Position numbers and translations under genes: made by a program
Part shown: positions 6,993 to 15,889 of the stretch, piece after piece
Layout of the letters: the number at the start of each line of letters is the position of its first letter
How positions within the stretch are numbered: the stretch's first letter is position 1
The notes under the pieces: model-generated
What the model saw: only the letters and a program-made list of their open reading frames with translations
What the model was told of the DNA's origin: nothing
Databases searched by the model: none
Assembly: GCA_964446485.1 (NCBI GenBank)
Contig: CAYUOU010000003.1
Coordinates: 20,629 to 84,628, forward strand
Length of the DNA: 64,000 nucleotides
Reading direction: 5' to 3'
Source of the DNA: JBDRRP01 sp964446485
GTDB taxonomy: Bacteria; Desulfobacterota; Desulfobacteria; Desulfobacterales; JBDRRP01

Positions 6993-8771
6993 ATGGACTT
7001 GACACCATATGCTGTAGACCTGCCGCCGGCAATTGTTTTCATCGCCGGAGGGTTGCTGATCCCACTCGTCAACGGACATCTGAAATCTTTTTGGATGCTG
7101 CTCATGCCGATCATTGGGCTGATCACCCTGATCAGCACCCCAGAGGGCAACCATTGGGCCGTCACATTTCTGGACTACGATTTGATTCTGGGGCGTGTTG
7201 ACCGCTTGAGCCTGGTGTTCGGCTATATTTTTTGCATCATATCGTTTATCGCCACAATCTTCGCCCTGAAGGTGAAAGACGACGTTCAGTATGTTGCTGG
7301 CTTCGCGTATGCCGGAGGCGCTCTCGGCGTGACTTTGGCCGGCGATCTGATCAGCCTGTATCTGTTCTGGGAGGTTATGGCGATCGCGTCCACCTTTCTC
7401 ATCCTGGCCAGAAAAACAAAAGCCTCTCAAACCGCAGCGTTCCGATATGTCATGGTCCATATTTTCGGCGGGCTCTGCCTCCTGGCCGGAATCGTGCTGA
7501 CCATTTCCGAAACCGGGTCTACAGCCTTCGTGCACATGACCCTGGGCAGCACGGCCAGCTGGCTGATGTTTATCGGGATCGCCGTCAACGCGGCCATTCC
7601 GCCCTTGCACGCTTGGCTACAGGATGCCTATCCAGAGGCGACGGTGACCGGAGCGGTATTTCTCAGTGCATTCACGACTAAGAGTGCGGTGTATGTGATG
7701 GCTAGGGGGTTCGCCGGCACGGAACTGCTCATTTGGCTGGGCGCGATAATGACATCCTTTCCGATATTTTACGCCGTGCTGGAAAACGACATCCGGCGAG
7801 TGCTGGCCTACAGCCTCATCAATCAGGTCGGATTCATGATGTGCGGCATCGGCATCGGAACGCCGCTGGCCATCAACGGGACTGTCGCCCATGCGTTTTG
7901 CCACATCCTCTACAAGGCACTATTGTTCATGTCGGCAGGCGCAGTGCTCTACAGGACCGGAAAGATCCGGTGCACAGATCTCGGGGGGCTCTACAAAACC
8001 ATGCCGTGGACGTGCTTGTTCTGCATTATCGGGGCGGCTTCCATTTCGGCTTTTCCTCTGTTCAGCGGTTTTGTGAGCAAATCGATGATCATCAGCGCGG
8101 CCGGCCATGGCAAGATTACAGTGGTCTGGTTGTTGCTTCAGTTTGCCTCGGCCGGCGTGTTTCACCACGCCGGGATCAAAGTCCCCTTTTTCATGTTCTT
8201 CGGTCACGATTCCGGTATTCGTGCCAAGGAGCCGCCGCTGAACATGATAATTGCGATGGGGCTGGCAGCGTTTTTATGCGTCTTTATAGGTGTGTACCCC
8301 CAGCCGCTTTATGATATACTGCCCTATCCGGTAGACTACATGCCTTACACAGGCGCCCATGTCGTCGGTCAGTTGCAATTGCTCATGTTCGGCGCCTTGG
8401 CCTTTTGTCTGTTGATTCTATCGGGATACTATCCAGCCGAGATGCGGGCGATCAACCTTGACACGGACTGGTTTTATCGAAAAGGCAGCCGGTTGTTCTA
8501 TCGGATCGTCGACCGCGGATTAAACGGTATCAACCGCATTGTGGACCGGATTTTCGCCCAGGGCCTGCCGCAGGCGGTATTTCGGATGGCCAACAACGCC
8601 GTCCACCGCCTTTCGTTGGCCGGCTTATATCCGCTCCGCAGTGTCTTACCCAATAAGGGCAAGGACCTTGATGAACGCGTGTCCATGGCGCTGTCGACGG
8701 GGACCGGCCCTCTGGGCGCTAGTGTTGCCGCGGCGGCGGTTTTTCTGATCATTGTCTTTTTAATCAGTTGA
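6993..8771 (+). CDS. Third MrpD/ND5-like antiporter subunit with C-terminal amphipathic helix
   Basis: This 592-residue polytopic protein of the proton-conducting transporter family has the conserved Glu (LYLFWEVMAIASTFLI) and the segment IPPLHAWLQDAYPEA, followed by FTTKSAVYVMARGF. The lysine expected just before the PxHxWL motif is replaced by Asn (GIAVNAAIPPLHAW), unlike both sister subunits in this cluster. A C-terminal extension contains DTDWFYRKGSRLFYR, a long amphipathic stretch rich in Arg and hydrophobics, and a last helix. It recalls the lateral helix of NuoL and HyfB-type subunits. It ends the Mrp cluster. Confidence 0.87.
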   Translation: MDLTPYAVDLPPAIVFIAGGLLIPLVNGHLKSFWMLLMPIIGLITLISTPEGNHWAVTFLDYDLILGRVDRLSLVFGYIFCIISFIATIFALKVKDDVQYVAGFAYAGGALGVTLAGDLISLYLFWEVMAIASTFLILARKTKASQTAAFRYVMVHIFGGLCLLAGIVLTISETGSTAFVHMTLGSTASWLMFIGIAVNAAIPPLHAWLQDAYPEATVTGAVFLSAFTTKSAVYVMARGFAGTELLIWLGAIMTSFPIFYAVLENDIRRVLAYSLINQVGFMMCGIGIGTPLAINGTVAHAFCHILYKALLFMSAGAVLYRTGKIRCTDLGGLYKTMPWTCLFCIIGAASISAFPLFSGFVSKSMIISAAGHGKITVVWLLLQFASAGVFHHAGIKVPFFMFFGHDSGIRAKEPPLNMIIAMGLAAFLCVFIGVYPQPLYDILPYPVDYMPYTGAHVVGQLQLLMFGALAFCLLILSGYYPAEMRAINLDTDWFYRKGSRLFYRIVDRGLNGINRIVDRIFAQGLPQAVFRMANNAVHRLSLAGLYPLRSVLPNKGKDLDERVSMALSTGTGPLGASVAAAAVFLIIVFLIS

Positions 8772-8921
8772 CGGCGTGACCCCACGCGCCCAGGGAACGG
8801 CCCCCCGATGGCGACGCCCACGGAAACGATATCCTGTGGTCTACTGCAGCGGATCGAAGCTGTGATGATATTCTGACGCCATTGTCACCAGAACGGCACC
8901 GGAAAAAAAGGAGAGTGTGTG

Positions 8922-9416
8922 ATGATAACAAAAGAAGAACTCCGCAAGATGGTGATTTTGAACATCCTCTCGGACGGCATGATTATGAAGATCATGCCCC
9001 TCGTGGAACGCAAACGATTCAACGACGGCGAGAAGGTCTTTCGCGGCACTGATATGGCGGAGCACTTTTATTTGCTCAACAGCGGGAAAATACTACTGGA
9101 GCAGCGTCTCAGCGACAAGATGACGGTGTCCATCGATTCCATCAAGCCGGGTTATTCCTTCGGTTGGTCGTCGCTTCTGAGCAGCGATCTGGAGCCCTAC
9201 AGCCAGTACACCTCTGACGCCATCTGTGTCGAGCCTTCCGAGGTTTTTGCGATCAGCGGGGAAGATCTTCAGCGGATGATGGAAGAGGACTACCACATGG
9301 GGTTTTTGTTGACCCGACGGTTGAACCGGGTCATCAAGCAGCGGTTGGTCCACCGCACCGAACAGTTCATCCGGTTGATCAAAAAGCATCCGGACATCCA
9401 CAACCTGATTACCTGA
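8922..9416 (+). CDS. Cyclic-nucleotide-binding-domain protein (Crp-like sensor domain only)
   Basis: This 164-residue protein consists of a cupin-like cNMP-binding domain from about residue 12 to 125: FNDGEKVFRGTDMAEHFYLLNSGKI, then PGYSFGWSSLL and the descending helices. The C-terminal tail is helical and basic (RRLNRVIKQRLVHRTEQFIR). There is no helix-turn-helix, so it is not a complete Crp/Fnr regulator. The canonical phosphate-binding RxS/T motif is not evident. A GTG precedes the ATG by 3 bp; ATG 8922 is better spaced from AAGGAG. It probably senses a small molecule or acts through a partner; the function is unknown. Confidence 0.82.
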   Translation: MITKEELRKMVILNILSDGMIMKIMPLVERKRFNDGEKVFRGTDMAEHFYLLNSGKILLEQRLSDKMTVSIDSIKPGYSFGWSSLLSSDLEPYSQYTSDAICVEPSEVFAISGEDLQRMMEEDYHMGFLLTRRLNRVIKQRLVHRTEQFIRLIKKHPDIHNLIT

Positions 9417-9468
9417 TGGAAGACAGCTGGGACGCGCCGCCGCACGCTTTTTCCCGCTTCCCGGGGGC

Positions 9469-10338
9469 TCAGAACGCGGGGACCATGAGCATTGGGATGT
9501 TCAATTGCTCGCTCAAGGCGGTGGCCACATTCTTCACCCGCCGCCCCAGCCACTTGCTTTCCCCTCCGGCACCCACCACCATAAGGCTGCACCGCAGTTC
9601 TTTCGCCGCTTTTTCGATCTCTTCGGCAGGATCGCCGATGTAGACGTGCGGATCGGTACTGATGCCCGCTGCTTCAAACTGATCACAGATCTCATCGATC
9701 TGCTGCCGCGCCTCCTTGCGCGTTCGCTGAATGCTCATGGCCGAACTTTCGGTGAGGTCCTTTTCGCTGGCAACGTGGATGACATGAAGGGTGGTGATCA
9801 ACTCCTTTTGGGCCTTCAGCAAGGCAATGGCGGGGGCGGCCGAACGCTGGGAATGCACGGCCAGAACCGGCCGAGTAAACGGGTTCTCCATCTCGATGCC
9901 GTCCTGCCGGTAGTTGTAAACCATCAGCGGTTTGCGGGTTCGCCGTATGATCGCCCCCAACTCGGAGCCTGAAAAAAACTGTCGGATGGCGCCGGTTTTC
10001 CGCCTGCCGATCACGACCAGATCGGCCTCTTCGTTTTTCATGGATTTGACCACCTGTTGCACCAGGTCGCCGACAACGATGTAAACGCCGACTTCCATCC
10101 CCTGCTCGAACAGGCTTTCCGCCCAGTCGATGAAACGGATATTGGCCACTTCCTTCAGCTTGGTGGCTTCCGCTTTATCGTAGCCCGTCCCTCGCCGCAT
10201 GGCGACTTTCTCCCGCTCAATCACGTTGAGAAACACGACGTGATCCAAACCGGTTTGACGCATGACCAGCAGCGATTCCAGCGCATCGAAGGACAGATCC
10301 GTGAAGGTGGTGACGAAGAGAAGTTTCTGGATGTGCAT
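9469..10338 (-). CDS. Tandem universal stress protein (UspA x2)
   Basis: This 289-residue protein contains two UspA folds, residues 1-150 and about 155-289. Each begins with a short strand (KLLFVTTFTDLSFDAL; PVLAVHSQRSAAPA) and ends near a nucleotide-binding loop (VVIGRRKTGAIRQFF; VVGAGGESKWLGRR). Usp proteins bind ATP or AMP and modulate stress responses. The ATP motif in both domains is imperfect, so nucleotide binding is uncertain. AAGGAG precedes the ATG. It is the last gene of a six-gene operon with two kinases, a receiver, another Usp and an NhaD-like antiporter. Confidence 0.88.
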   Translation of the reverse strand: MHIQKLLFVTTFTDLSFDALESLLVMRQTGLDHVVFLNVIEREKVAMRRGTGYDKAEATKLKEVANIRFIDWAESLFEQGMEVGVYIVVGDLVQQVVKSMKNEEADLVVIGRRKTGAIRQFFSGSELGAIIRRTRKPLMVYNYRQDGIEMENPFTRPVLAVHSQRSAAPAIALLKAQKELITTLHVIHVASEKDLTESSAMSIQRTRKEARQQIDEICDQFEAAGISTDPHVYIGDPAEEIEKAAKELRCSLMVVGAGGESKWLGRRVKNVATALSEQLNIPMLMVPAF

Positions 10339-10359
10339 GATGCAGGCTCCTTTCCGCGC

Positions 10360-10752
10360 CTATCCAAGCATCTTATGGATCCATTCAGACAAGGTTTCAG
10401 CGCTGACCGGCTTTTCGAGATAGGCCGTCGGCTCGGGAACCGTTTCGCCCCCAAACTGGGCCAGTGTCTGCTGCGATCTGAGAAACGAGCGCTTGGCGAT
10501 GCCGGTGAGAACGATGACGGGGATATTCTCAAGCGCAGGATCTGTCTTTACGGCGCGGTACATCTTCACACCGCTCGCCCGTGGCATCAATACGTCCATG
10601 ATAATGAGGTCCGGTGGCGACTGTTTCACCATGGAGAGGCCGGCTTCGCCGTTTTCAGCCTCTATCGCCGTGTGTCCGGCTTCCTCCACCACGGTGACAT
10701 TGAACAGACGAACCCCAGGATCATCATCCACCACGAGAATTTTTTTTCCCAT
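10360..10752 (-). CDS. Single-domain response regulator (receiver only)
   Basis: This 130-residue CheY-like receiver has the acidic pocket DDD at residues 9-11, phosphoacceptor Asp53 in LIIMDVLMP, a Thr in VLTGIA and Lys in YLEKPV. There is no output domain. The start at MGKKIL (10752) is chosen because AGGAGGT lies 6 bp upstream; an in-frame earlier ATG lacks a ribosome site. It sits 21 bp upstream of a Usp gene and downstream of two histidine kinases. It is therefore a probable phosphotransfer partner of one of them. Confidence 0.9.
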   Translation of the reverse strand: MGKKILVVDDDPGVRLFNVTVVEEAGHTAIEAENGEAGLSMVKQSPPDLIIMDVLMPRASGVKMYRAVKTDPALENIPVIVLTGIAKRSFLRSQQTLAQFGGETVPEPTAYLEKPVSAETLSEWIHKMLG

Positions 10753-10911
10753 CGTCAAACCTCCTGACATTGATGCATCCCCGATGGCTGCCCCGGGCGG
10801 ACGGGGATGTGCTGCTGCATATCAGAGCCGCGCGGTATCGTAAAATAATGCGCTTTTTACCGGCTGAACACCCCGCCGGTCGTCATTTGGGTCTTTTCCC
10901 GACATGTCACC

Positions 10912-12435
10912 TCATTCGTCGTCAACCGTCCCCATATCCGGGAGCACCATGGTGAAAGTCGTGCCGACGCCCAATTGCGAGGCGACGAAAATCTCTCCCC
11001 TGTGCTCGTTCACTATCTTGTGCGTCACCATGAGGCCCAGACCCGTGCCCCGGGATCCTTTAGTACTGAAAAAATTGGTGAAGAGTTTCTCCTGGGTCCG
11101 TTCATCCATGCCGATGCCCGTGTCGGCGACCGAAAAGCGGACACCCGCGTTTTCGGCCTTCCGGGTGGTGACAGTGACGGCGTGCTGTTTGGTCTCGTCG
11201 GCGTCTTCGGTGCAGGCGTCCACGGCGTTGGAGACCAGATTGAGCAGGGCATCATAGATGGTCCGCGGATCCATCTGCGCCCGGCTCACCGCCGGGTCGA
11301 AATCTCGAATCAGGTCGATGTCGCATTTTGCGGCAATGGCCGCCATGAGGTCGCAGACCTCGACGGCAATGTCGTTGGGGGAGCAGTCCTTGTACTCGGG
11401 CTTTCGCTCCTTGGCGTAGGTCAACAGGTCCGCCACCAACTGGGATGTGTGTCCGATGGTGGACTGAACCTGCGTCCACCCCTGGCGCAGTTTGCCCAGA
11501 TCGTTGTTTTTGAGACCGACGTCGACGACGTAGCTGCCGCCTTCGAGACCATGAAGGATGTTTTTGATGCTGTGCGCCAGCCCGGCGACGGTCTGCCCCA
11601 CGGCCACCAGCCTTTCGGACTGGACCAGCTCCGCCTCGAGGCGCTTGATCTCCCGAAGATCCTGAAAAAAACCGACGCAGCCGAGCGGTTCCCTGCCCTC
11701 GTAGAGAACGGTTCCGGAGAAAGCTACCGGGATCGTCTCCCCCCTGATTGACGTCACTTCGGTCTCGCGTCGTGGCAAGTCGCGAACGCCGTCCTTGTTT
11801 GCCAGTGTGTTGCGGAAAATGGCCGCGAGGTCTTCCGGCAGCAGTTCGTCCATCGTGACCTGGTCGATGGCCGTGGCCGGGGCGTAGCCGAAGATCTTTT
11901 CGGCGCCCGGGTTGTAAATCATCACGGACATGAATTTGTCGGCGGCGACAATGCCGTCGGTGGAGCTGCGGATGAGCTTGAACTGAAAGTCGGCCCGGCG
12001 TCGGATTTCGCGGGTCGCTGCAGCCACCTTTTCTTCCAGGGTGGTGGTGTAGGCGTTCAGCTGCTGGCGGATGTCCAGCCGTTCGCCGGCGCGTTTCAGC
12101 GCCACGGCCAGAGCCTGGTCCTTCACCGGTTTGTTGATGAAGTCCGACGCTCCCAGCTGCAGCGCTTCGATGGCCAGGTCGATATCGCCATGACCGGTGA
12201 TGATAATGACTTCGGTTTCCGGAGACATGTCCTTGATGCGTCGCAGGACCTCAATCCCGTCGATGCCCGGCATTCGGATGTCCGTCAACACGATATCGGG
12301 CCGTGTCTCCTCGAAGGCCGCCACCCCGTTTTCGCCGTTGTCGGCGGTGTCTACCTCGTATCCGTCACTCCTAAGAGACAGGGACAGCAGTCTCAGGATG
12401 TCGGGTTCGTCATCAATGAGCAGTAGGCGGTTCAT
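10912..12435 (-). CDS. Receiver-PAS-histidine kinase
   Basis: This 507-residue protein has an N-terminal receiver (acidic pair D8/D9, phosphoacceptor Asp52 in IVLTDIRMPG, Thr in IITGHG, Lys in INKPV). It is followed by a coiled coil (about 120-155), a PAS domain (about 160-280) and a kinase core. The H-box is GLAHSIKNILHGLEGG and the ATPase domain has DTGIGMDE and GTGLGLMVTH. Because the receiver precedes the kinase, the protein probably takes a phosphoryl signal and passes it on. The start at MNRLLLIDDEPD overlaps the upstream kinase gene by 23 bp. It is soluble: no membrane helix is seen. Confidence 0.9.
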   Translation of the reverse strand: MNRLLLIDDEPDILRLLSLSLRSDGYEVDTADNGENGVAAFEETRPDIVLTDIRMPGIDGIEVLRRIKDMSPETEVIIITGHGDIDLAIEALQLGASDFINKPVKDQALAVALKRAGERLDIRQQLNAYTTTLEEKVAAATREIRRRADFQFKLIRSSTDGIVAADKFMSVMIYNPGAEKIFGYAPATAIDQVTMDELLPEDLAAIFRNTLANKDGVRDLPRRETEVTSIRGETIPVAFSGTVLYEGREPLGCVGFFQDLREIKRLEAELVQSERLVAVGQTVAGLAHSIKNILHGLEGGSYVVDVGLKNNDLGKLRQGWTQVQSTIGHTSQLVADLLTYAKERKPEYKDCSPNDIAVEVCDLMAAIAAKCDIDLIRDFDPAVSRAQMDPRTIYDALLNLVSNAVDACTEDADETKQHAVTVTTRKAENAGVRFSVADTGIGMDERTQEKLFTNFFSTKGSRGTGLGLMVTHKIVNEHRGEIFVASQLGVGTTFTMVLPDMGTVDDE

Positions 12436-14971
12436 GGTTGTCCCGATGTTCGGTGGCTGTGGGAAACTGCAGCTCGAATGTGGTTCCGGCGCCATCAACG
12501 CTGCTGATGCTGATGGTGCCGTCATAATCCTGGACGATGCCATAGCTGATACTCACACCCAAACCGGTACCTTTGCCCACGGCCTTGGTGGTGAAAAAGG
12601 GCTCGAAGATTTTGTCCTTGACGTCTTCCGGCATGCCCATACCATTGTCCGTGACGGTGACAATAACCTGGCCGTCGGCGGCGCGCGAGGTGATGGTCAG
12701 CCGTTTTTGGTATTTCGGTGCGGACTGCTGTTTCTCCTTTTCATCCATGGCGTCGATGGCGTTGGTGACCAGGTTGATGAAGACCTGCTCCAGGCGGTTG
12801 TGTTCAGCCATGATGACCGGCAGGTCAGGATCCAGATCCAACACCAATTCGATCTGATGCACTTTGAGTTGGTGGCCCAGTACCTTGAAGACGTCCTGGA
12901 TAGGGTCATTGATGTTGATTTTGTGACGCATGACATCGGATTGCCGGGAGAAGTCGCGCATATGCCGAATGATGTCCGTTGCCCGGCTCACGTTGCTGCT
13001 GATGTCTTCCGCCAGACTCAAAATCGCCTCCGTGGGCAGGGCGTGTCCTTTCTTGGCGGATTTTTGCAGATAATCGACGCAGATTTGAATGACATTCAAC
13101 GGCTGGTTGAGTTCGTGGGCCATGCCGGCGGCCATCTGCCCCAGCGTCGTCAACTTGCTGGCCTGAATAAGCTGTTTTTCCTTTTCGACGCTGCTGGAGA
13201 TGTCGGTGATGGAGGCAATGACGACATCATTCTCACCGTAATTGGCACGACTGATGTTTACATTGACGAAAAAGGGCTGCCCTGTTTTTCGGTAGTGCCT
13301 GCGTTTGGTGAACAGCAGCGACTGATCGGTGGACAATACTTTTAAGCCCTCGGCCAGTTCGTCATCGTCGCTGTCTCCCAAGGCCATGAAGGGTGTGCCC
13401 ACCAGATCCCCCCGGCGACAGCCGTAAAAGTCCTCGGCCCGCTGATTCATGTCGAAGATACAGTGATTGGTGATGTCCAGGATAAATATGGGGTGCGGGT
13501 CGTTGTTGAACAGGGAGCGGTACTTTTCTTCGCTTTTGATTACCTGGCCCTGGAGCATGGTATTTTCGATGGAGACACCGATCCGGTTGCCGATGAGCTC
13601 CAGGATGCTTTGTGTCTTGATCAGCCTTTGCTTGGGGTGCCGGCTGCCGATGCGGATGACGCCGAGGGATCGTTTGTCTTTGGTACTGATGGGAATGTAG
13701 GCAAGAGACTGCATCCGCTGCGGCTCCAATTCGCAGACTTCATCGATGCAGCCCTCGGGAAGATCTTCAAAAACAGCGAATTCGCCCGACGCGGCCACGC
13801 GATGGATGATACTGTTTTCAGAAACGATGTCGATCCCGCGGCAGATGTCACCGGCGGGTCCTGCACTGTGCTCGCAGTAATATCGGCCGTTGGGGTCCTT
13901 AAGATAGATCCGGATGCTGTCGGCATCGAGGAACTGCTGGATCTCGGTGATGGCCTTGGTGACACGCTGGTGAATGTCGGCCTTGGCGTTGAGCACCGAG
14001 TAAATGGAACACATCGCCGCAAGCTCGTTGTTGCGGTGATCCTTTTCTTCCTTAGCGAGTTTGTCTTCCGTGGTATCCCACAGGGTTTCCACCGCCCCGA
14101 TGATGTTGCCGTCCTTGGATGTAATGGGGGCGGCGGTGAAATAACACCACCGCCCGCTGTCGCCGAGGCTGGGAAAAAAGACTTCCGCTTCGTAAGCGTT
14201 CTCGATGAGGGCCGAAGGTTGCCAGTGGTTTCCGTAGAGGCGCTGGATTTCCGCAGCGTCGGGTTGATCCAAAATGACATCCGCCATGGAGGGCCGGGGT
14301 TGAGGCCAGAACGGTGCCCATTGGCGGTTGGTGCCGATGACCTCCGAGGCCGGCACACCGGTGAGATTTTCCAGCGCCCGGTTCCAATGCGTGACCCGGT
14401 GGCTTCTGTTGAGGACAAAAATGGGAACGGTGAGCCCGTCAATGATCTGCGTGAGCAACTGATCCTGCTTGGCCAGGTTTCTCTCGACACCAACGGCGTA
14501 TTGGGCGCTTTCGTGGATGATGTGGGTACTGCGCGCGGCGTAGTCATTGAAAATCCTGGCCACCTGGTGGCCGGTTGCTTCCGAAACGCTGCGGAGCGCC
14601 GCCAGGGTGTCCTTCGTTTCGTTTTCGATGCGCAGGTTCTCCCAGGCGGTGACGGCTTCAAAATGGTCGATGACCTTGAGATGCGTGGGGCGGACGGACC
14701 GGATTTTTTCGGCGAGCATATCGTCCTTGGTCAATTCCATGATGACGCCGAGATTGGGAATATCGAAAAGGTCGCGATAATTATCGGTGGTGAAGATCCC
14801 ATTTTCTCTGGCAAATGCCAGGCCCGGGGCATCCGGCCGCAGGTCGGCGACGCCCAGCACTTCGTGACCCAGTGAGGCATAGCGTTCGTCGAGGATCGTT
14901 TCGAGCAGTTCCCGGCAAAATTCGCCGCCGCCCACGATGGCGATGTTAGCGTTATTCAGTAATTTCAGCAC
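12413..14971 (-). CDS. Histidine kinase with N-terminal Rossmann-like domain, PAS-GAF-PAS
   Basis: This is an 852-residue soluble sensor kinase. Residues 1-115 look like a nucleotide-binding Rossmann fold: a glycine-rich IAIVGGGEFCREL start, then strands such as VLGVADLRPDAPG and VIMELTKDD. A PAS domain (about 165-300), a GAF domain (about 325-475), a second PAS (about 485-600) and a kinase core follow. The H-box is AAGMAHELNQPLNVIQ; the ATPase motifs are NLVTNAIDAM, DNGMGM and GKGTGLGVSIS. Translation starts at GTG with GAGGAAG upstream. It is cotranscribed with the receiver-kinase downstream and Usp genes, which suggests it senses redox or energy state. The signal is unknown. Confidence 0.88.
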   Translation of the reverse strand: MLKLLNNANIAIVGGGEFCRELLETILDERYASLGHEVLGVADLRPDAPGLAFARENGIFTTDNYRDLFDIPNLGVIMELTKDDMLAEKIRSVRPTHLKVIDHFEAVTAWENLRIENETKDTLAALRSVSEATGHQVARIFNDYAARSTHIIHESAQYAVGVERNLAKQDQLLTQIIDGLTVPIFVLNRSHRVTHWNRALENLTGVPASEVIGTNRQWAPFWPQPRPSMADVILDQPDAAEIQRLYGNHWQPSALIENAYEAEVFFPSLGDSGRWCYFTAAPITSKDGNIIGAVETLWDTTEDKLAKEEKDHRNNELAAMCSIYSVLNAKADIHQRVTKAITEIQQFLDADSIRIYLKDPNGRYYCEHSAGPAGDICRGIDIVSENSIIHRVAASGEFAVFEDLPEGCIDEVCELEPQRMQSLAYIPISTKDKRSLGVIRIGSRHPKQRLIKTQSILELIGNRIGVSIENTMLQGQVIKSEEKYRSLFNNDPHPIFILDITNHCIFDMNQRAEDFYGCRRGDLVGTPFMALGDSDDDELAEGLKVLSTDQSLLFTKRRHYRKTGQPFFVNVNISRANYGENDVVIASITDISSSVEKEKQLIQASKLTTLGQMAAGMAHELNQPLNVIQICVDYLQKSAKKGHALPTEAILSLAEDISSNVSRATDIIRHMRDFSRQSDVMRHKININDPIQDVFKVLGHQLKVHQIELVLDLDPDLPVIMAEHNRLEQVFINLVTNAIDAMDEKEKQQSAPKYQKRLTITSRAADGQVIVTVTDNGMGMPEDVKDKIFEPFFTTKAVGKGTGLGVSISYGIVQDYDGTISISSVDGAGTTFELQFPTATEHRDNHEPPTAH

Positions 14972-14986
14972 GGCGTTGTTTCTTCC

Positions 14987-15874
14987 TCAGGGAATCAGAA
15001 GCACCGGCAGGGGGGCCATTTCCGCCACCTGATGAGATACCCCGCCCAGCCAGTATTCTTTGAGCCAATCCTTACCCGTTCGGCCCATGACGATGATGGA
15101 GGCCTCTGCGTCTTGGGCTGCCTGGATGATTTGATCGACGGTCTGTCCCTGTGTCAAAAGGGCATCGGCGGCAATGCCGGCGTCGCTGAGGCGGCCGACC
15201 GCGCTGTCGAGCCGTTTACGGCTTTCCGATTCCAGATCGGCCAACCCTTCGGCGGACATGCCATGGGTCAGGCGACGACCGATGGCGTGGAGCACCGTGA
15301 CGTGTTCAGCGAGCCCTTTGAGCCCAACGAGCGTTTCCAGCGCGTTTGACGACGGCGTGGACCAGTCCGTGGCCAGCAGAGGGCGCCGAAAAGGACGGTC
15401 GTTTAGGCGGGTTTCGGTTTTCCCGTCGTACGTCACTTCCACGGCAAATTTGCCGACCAGAATGGGCACCGGGCTTCGTCGGATCAAATCGAGGGTGTGG
15501 CTGCCCACGTAAATGCGTTCCAGTAGCGTTCGTTTTTTTCTGCCGCTGACGATCAGGTCCACGCCTTCCTCTTCGGCAATGGCCAGTACGTCGGCGTTGA
15601 CGATTCCCATGTCGATGCGCACCTGCGCCGTCAGTCCGGCGGCTTCGACGGCCTTCTGGTAGGGGGTCAATCGCGCGGCGATCTCTTTTCGGCGCCGCTC
15701 TTCCTCCTCCTTGAGGTAACCGCCGTAGGGGACGAATCCCACGTCGTCTCTGGAGATGATGCATGCCAGCACGATTTCCTCGAGACCCACCGCTTTAAGG
15801 GTGAGGATGGCGCGCAACGCGTCCAGCGACATTTCCCGGAATTGCGTATGGAACAGGATTTTTTGAAAGCCCAT
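14987..15874 (-). CDS. Tandem universal stress protein (UspA x2)
   Basis: This 295-residue protein has two UspA domains. The second carries a good ATP-type motif, VMGRTGKDWLKEYWLGGVSH (G-x2-G-x9-G followed by a small residue), so nucleotide binding is likely there. The first (VSGRKKRTLLERIYVGS) is degenerate. It is similar in layout to the Usp at the end of the same operon, and the two proteins begin alike (KILFHTQFREMSLDALRAIL and KLLFVTTFTDLSFDALESLL), so they are paralogues. It lies 15 bp from the antiporter gene upstream and 15 bp from the kinase gene downstream. Confidence 0.9.
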   Translation of the reverse strand: MGFQKILFHTQFREMSLDALRAILTLKAVGLEEIVLACIISRDDVGFVPYGGYLKEEEERRRKEIAARLTPYQKAVEAAGLTAQVRIDMGIVNADVLAIAEEEGVDLIVSGRKKRTLLERIYVGSHTLDLIRRSPVPILVGKFAVEVTYDGKTETRLNDRPFRRPLLATDWSTPSSNALETLVGLKGLAEHVTVLHAIGRRLTHGMSAEGLADLESESRKRLDSAVGRLSDAGIAADALLTQGQTVDQIIQAAQDAEASIIVMGRTGKDWLKEYWLGGVSHQVAEMAPLPVLLIP

Positions 15875-15889
15875 GAGAAATCCTTCCTT

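Noticed and set aside
13463..14875. 470-codon plus-strand open frame inside the Rossmann-PAS kinase gene
   Set aside because: It has Asp/Gly/Val-rich composition typical of an antisense frame. The opposite strand has clear PAS, GAF and kinase motifs.
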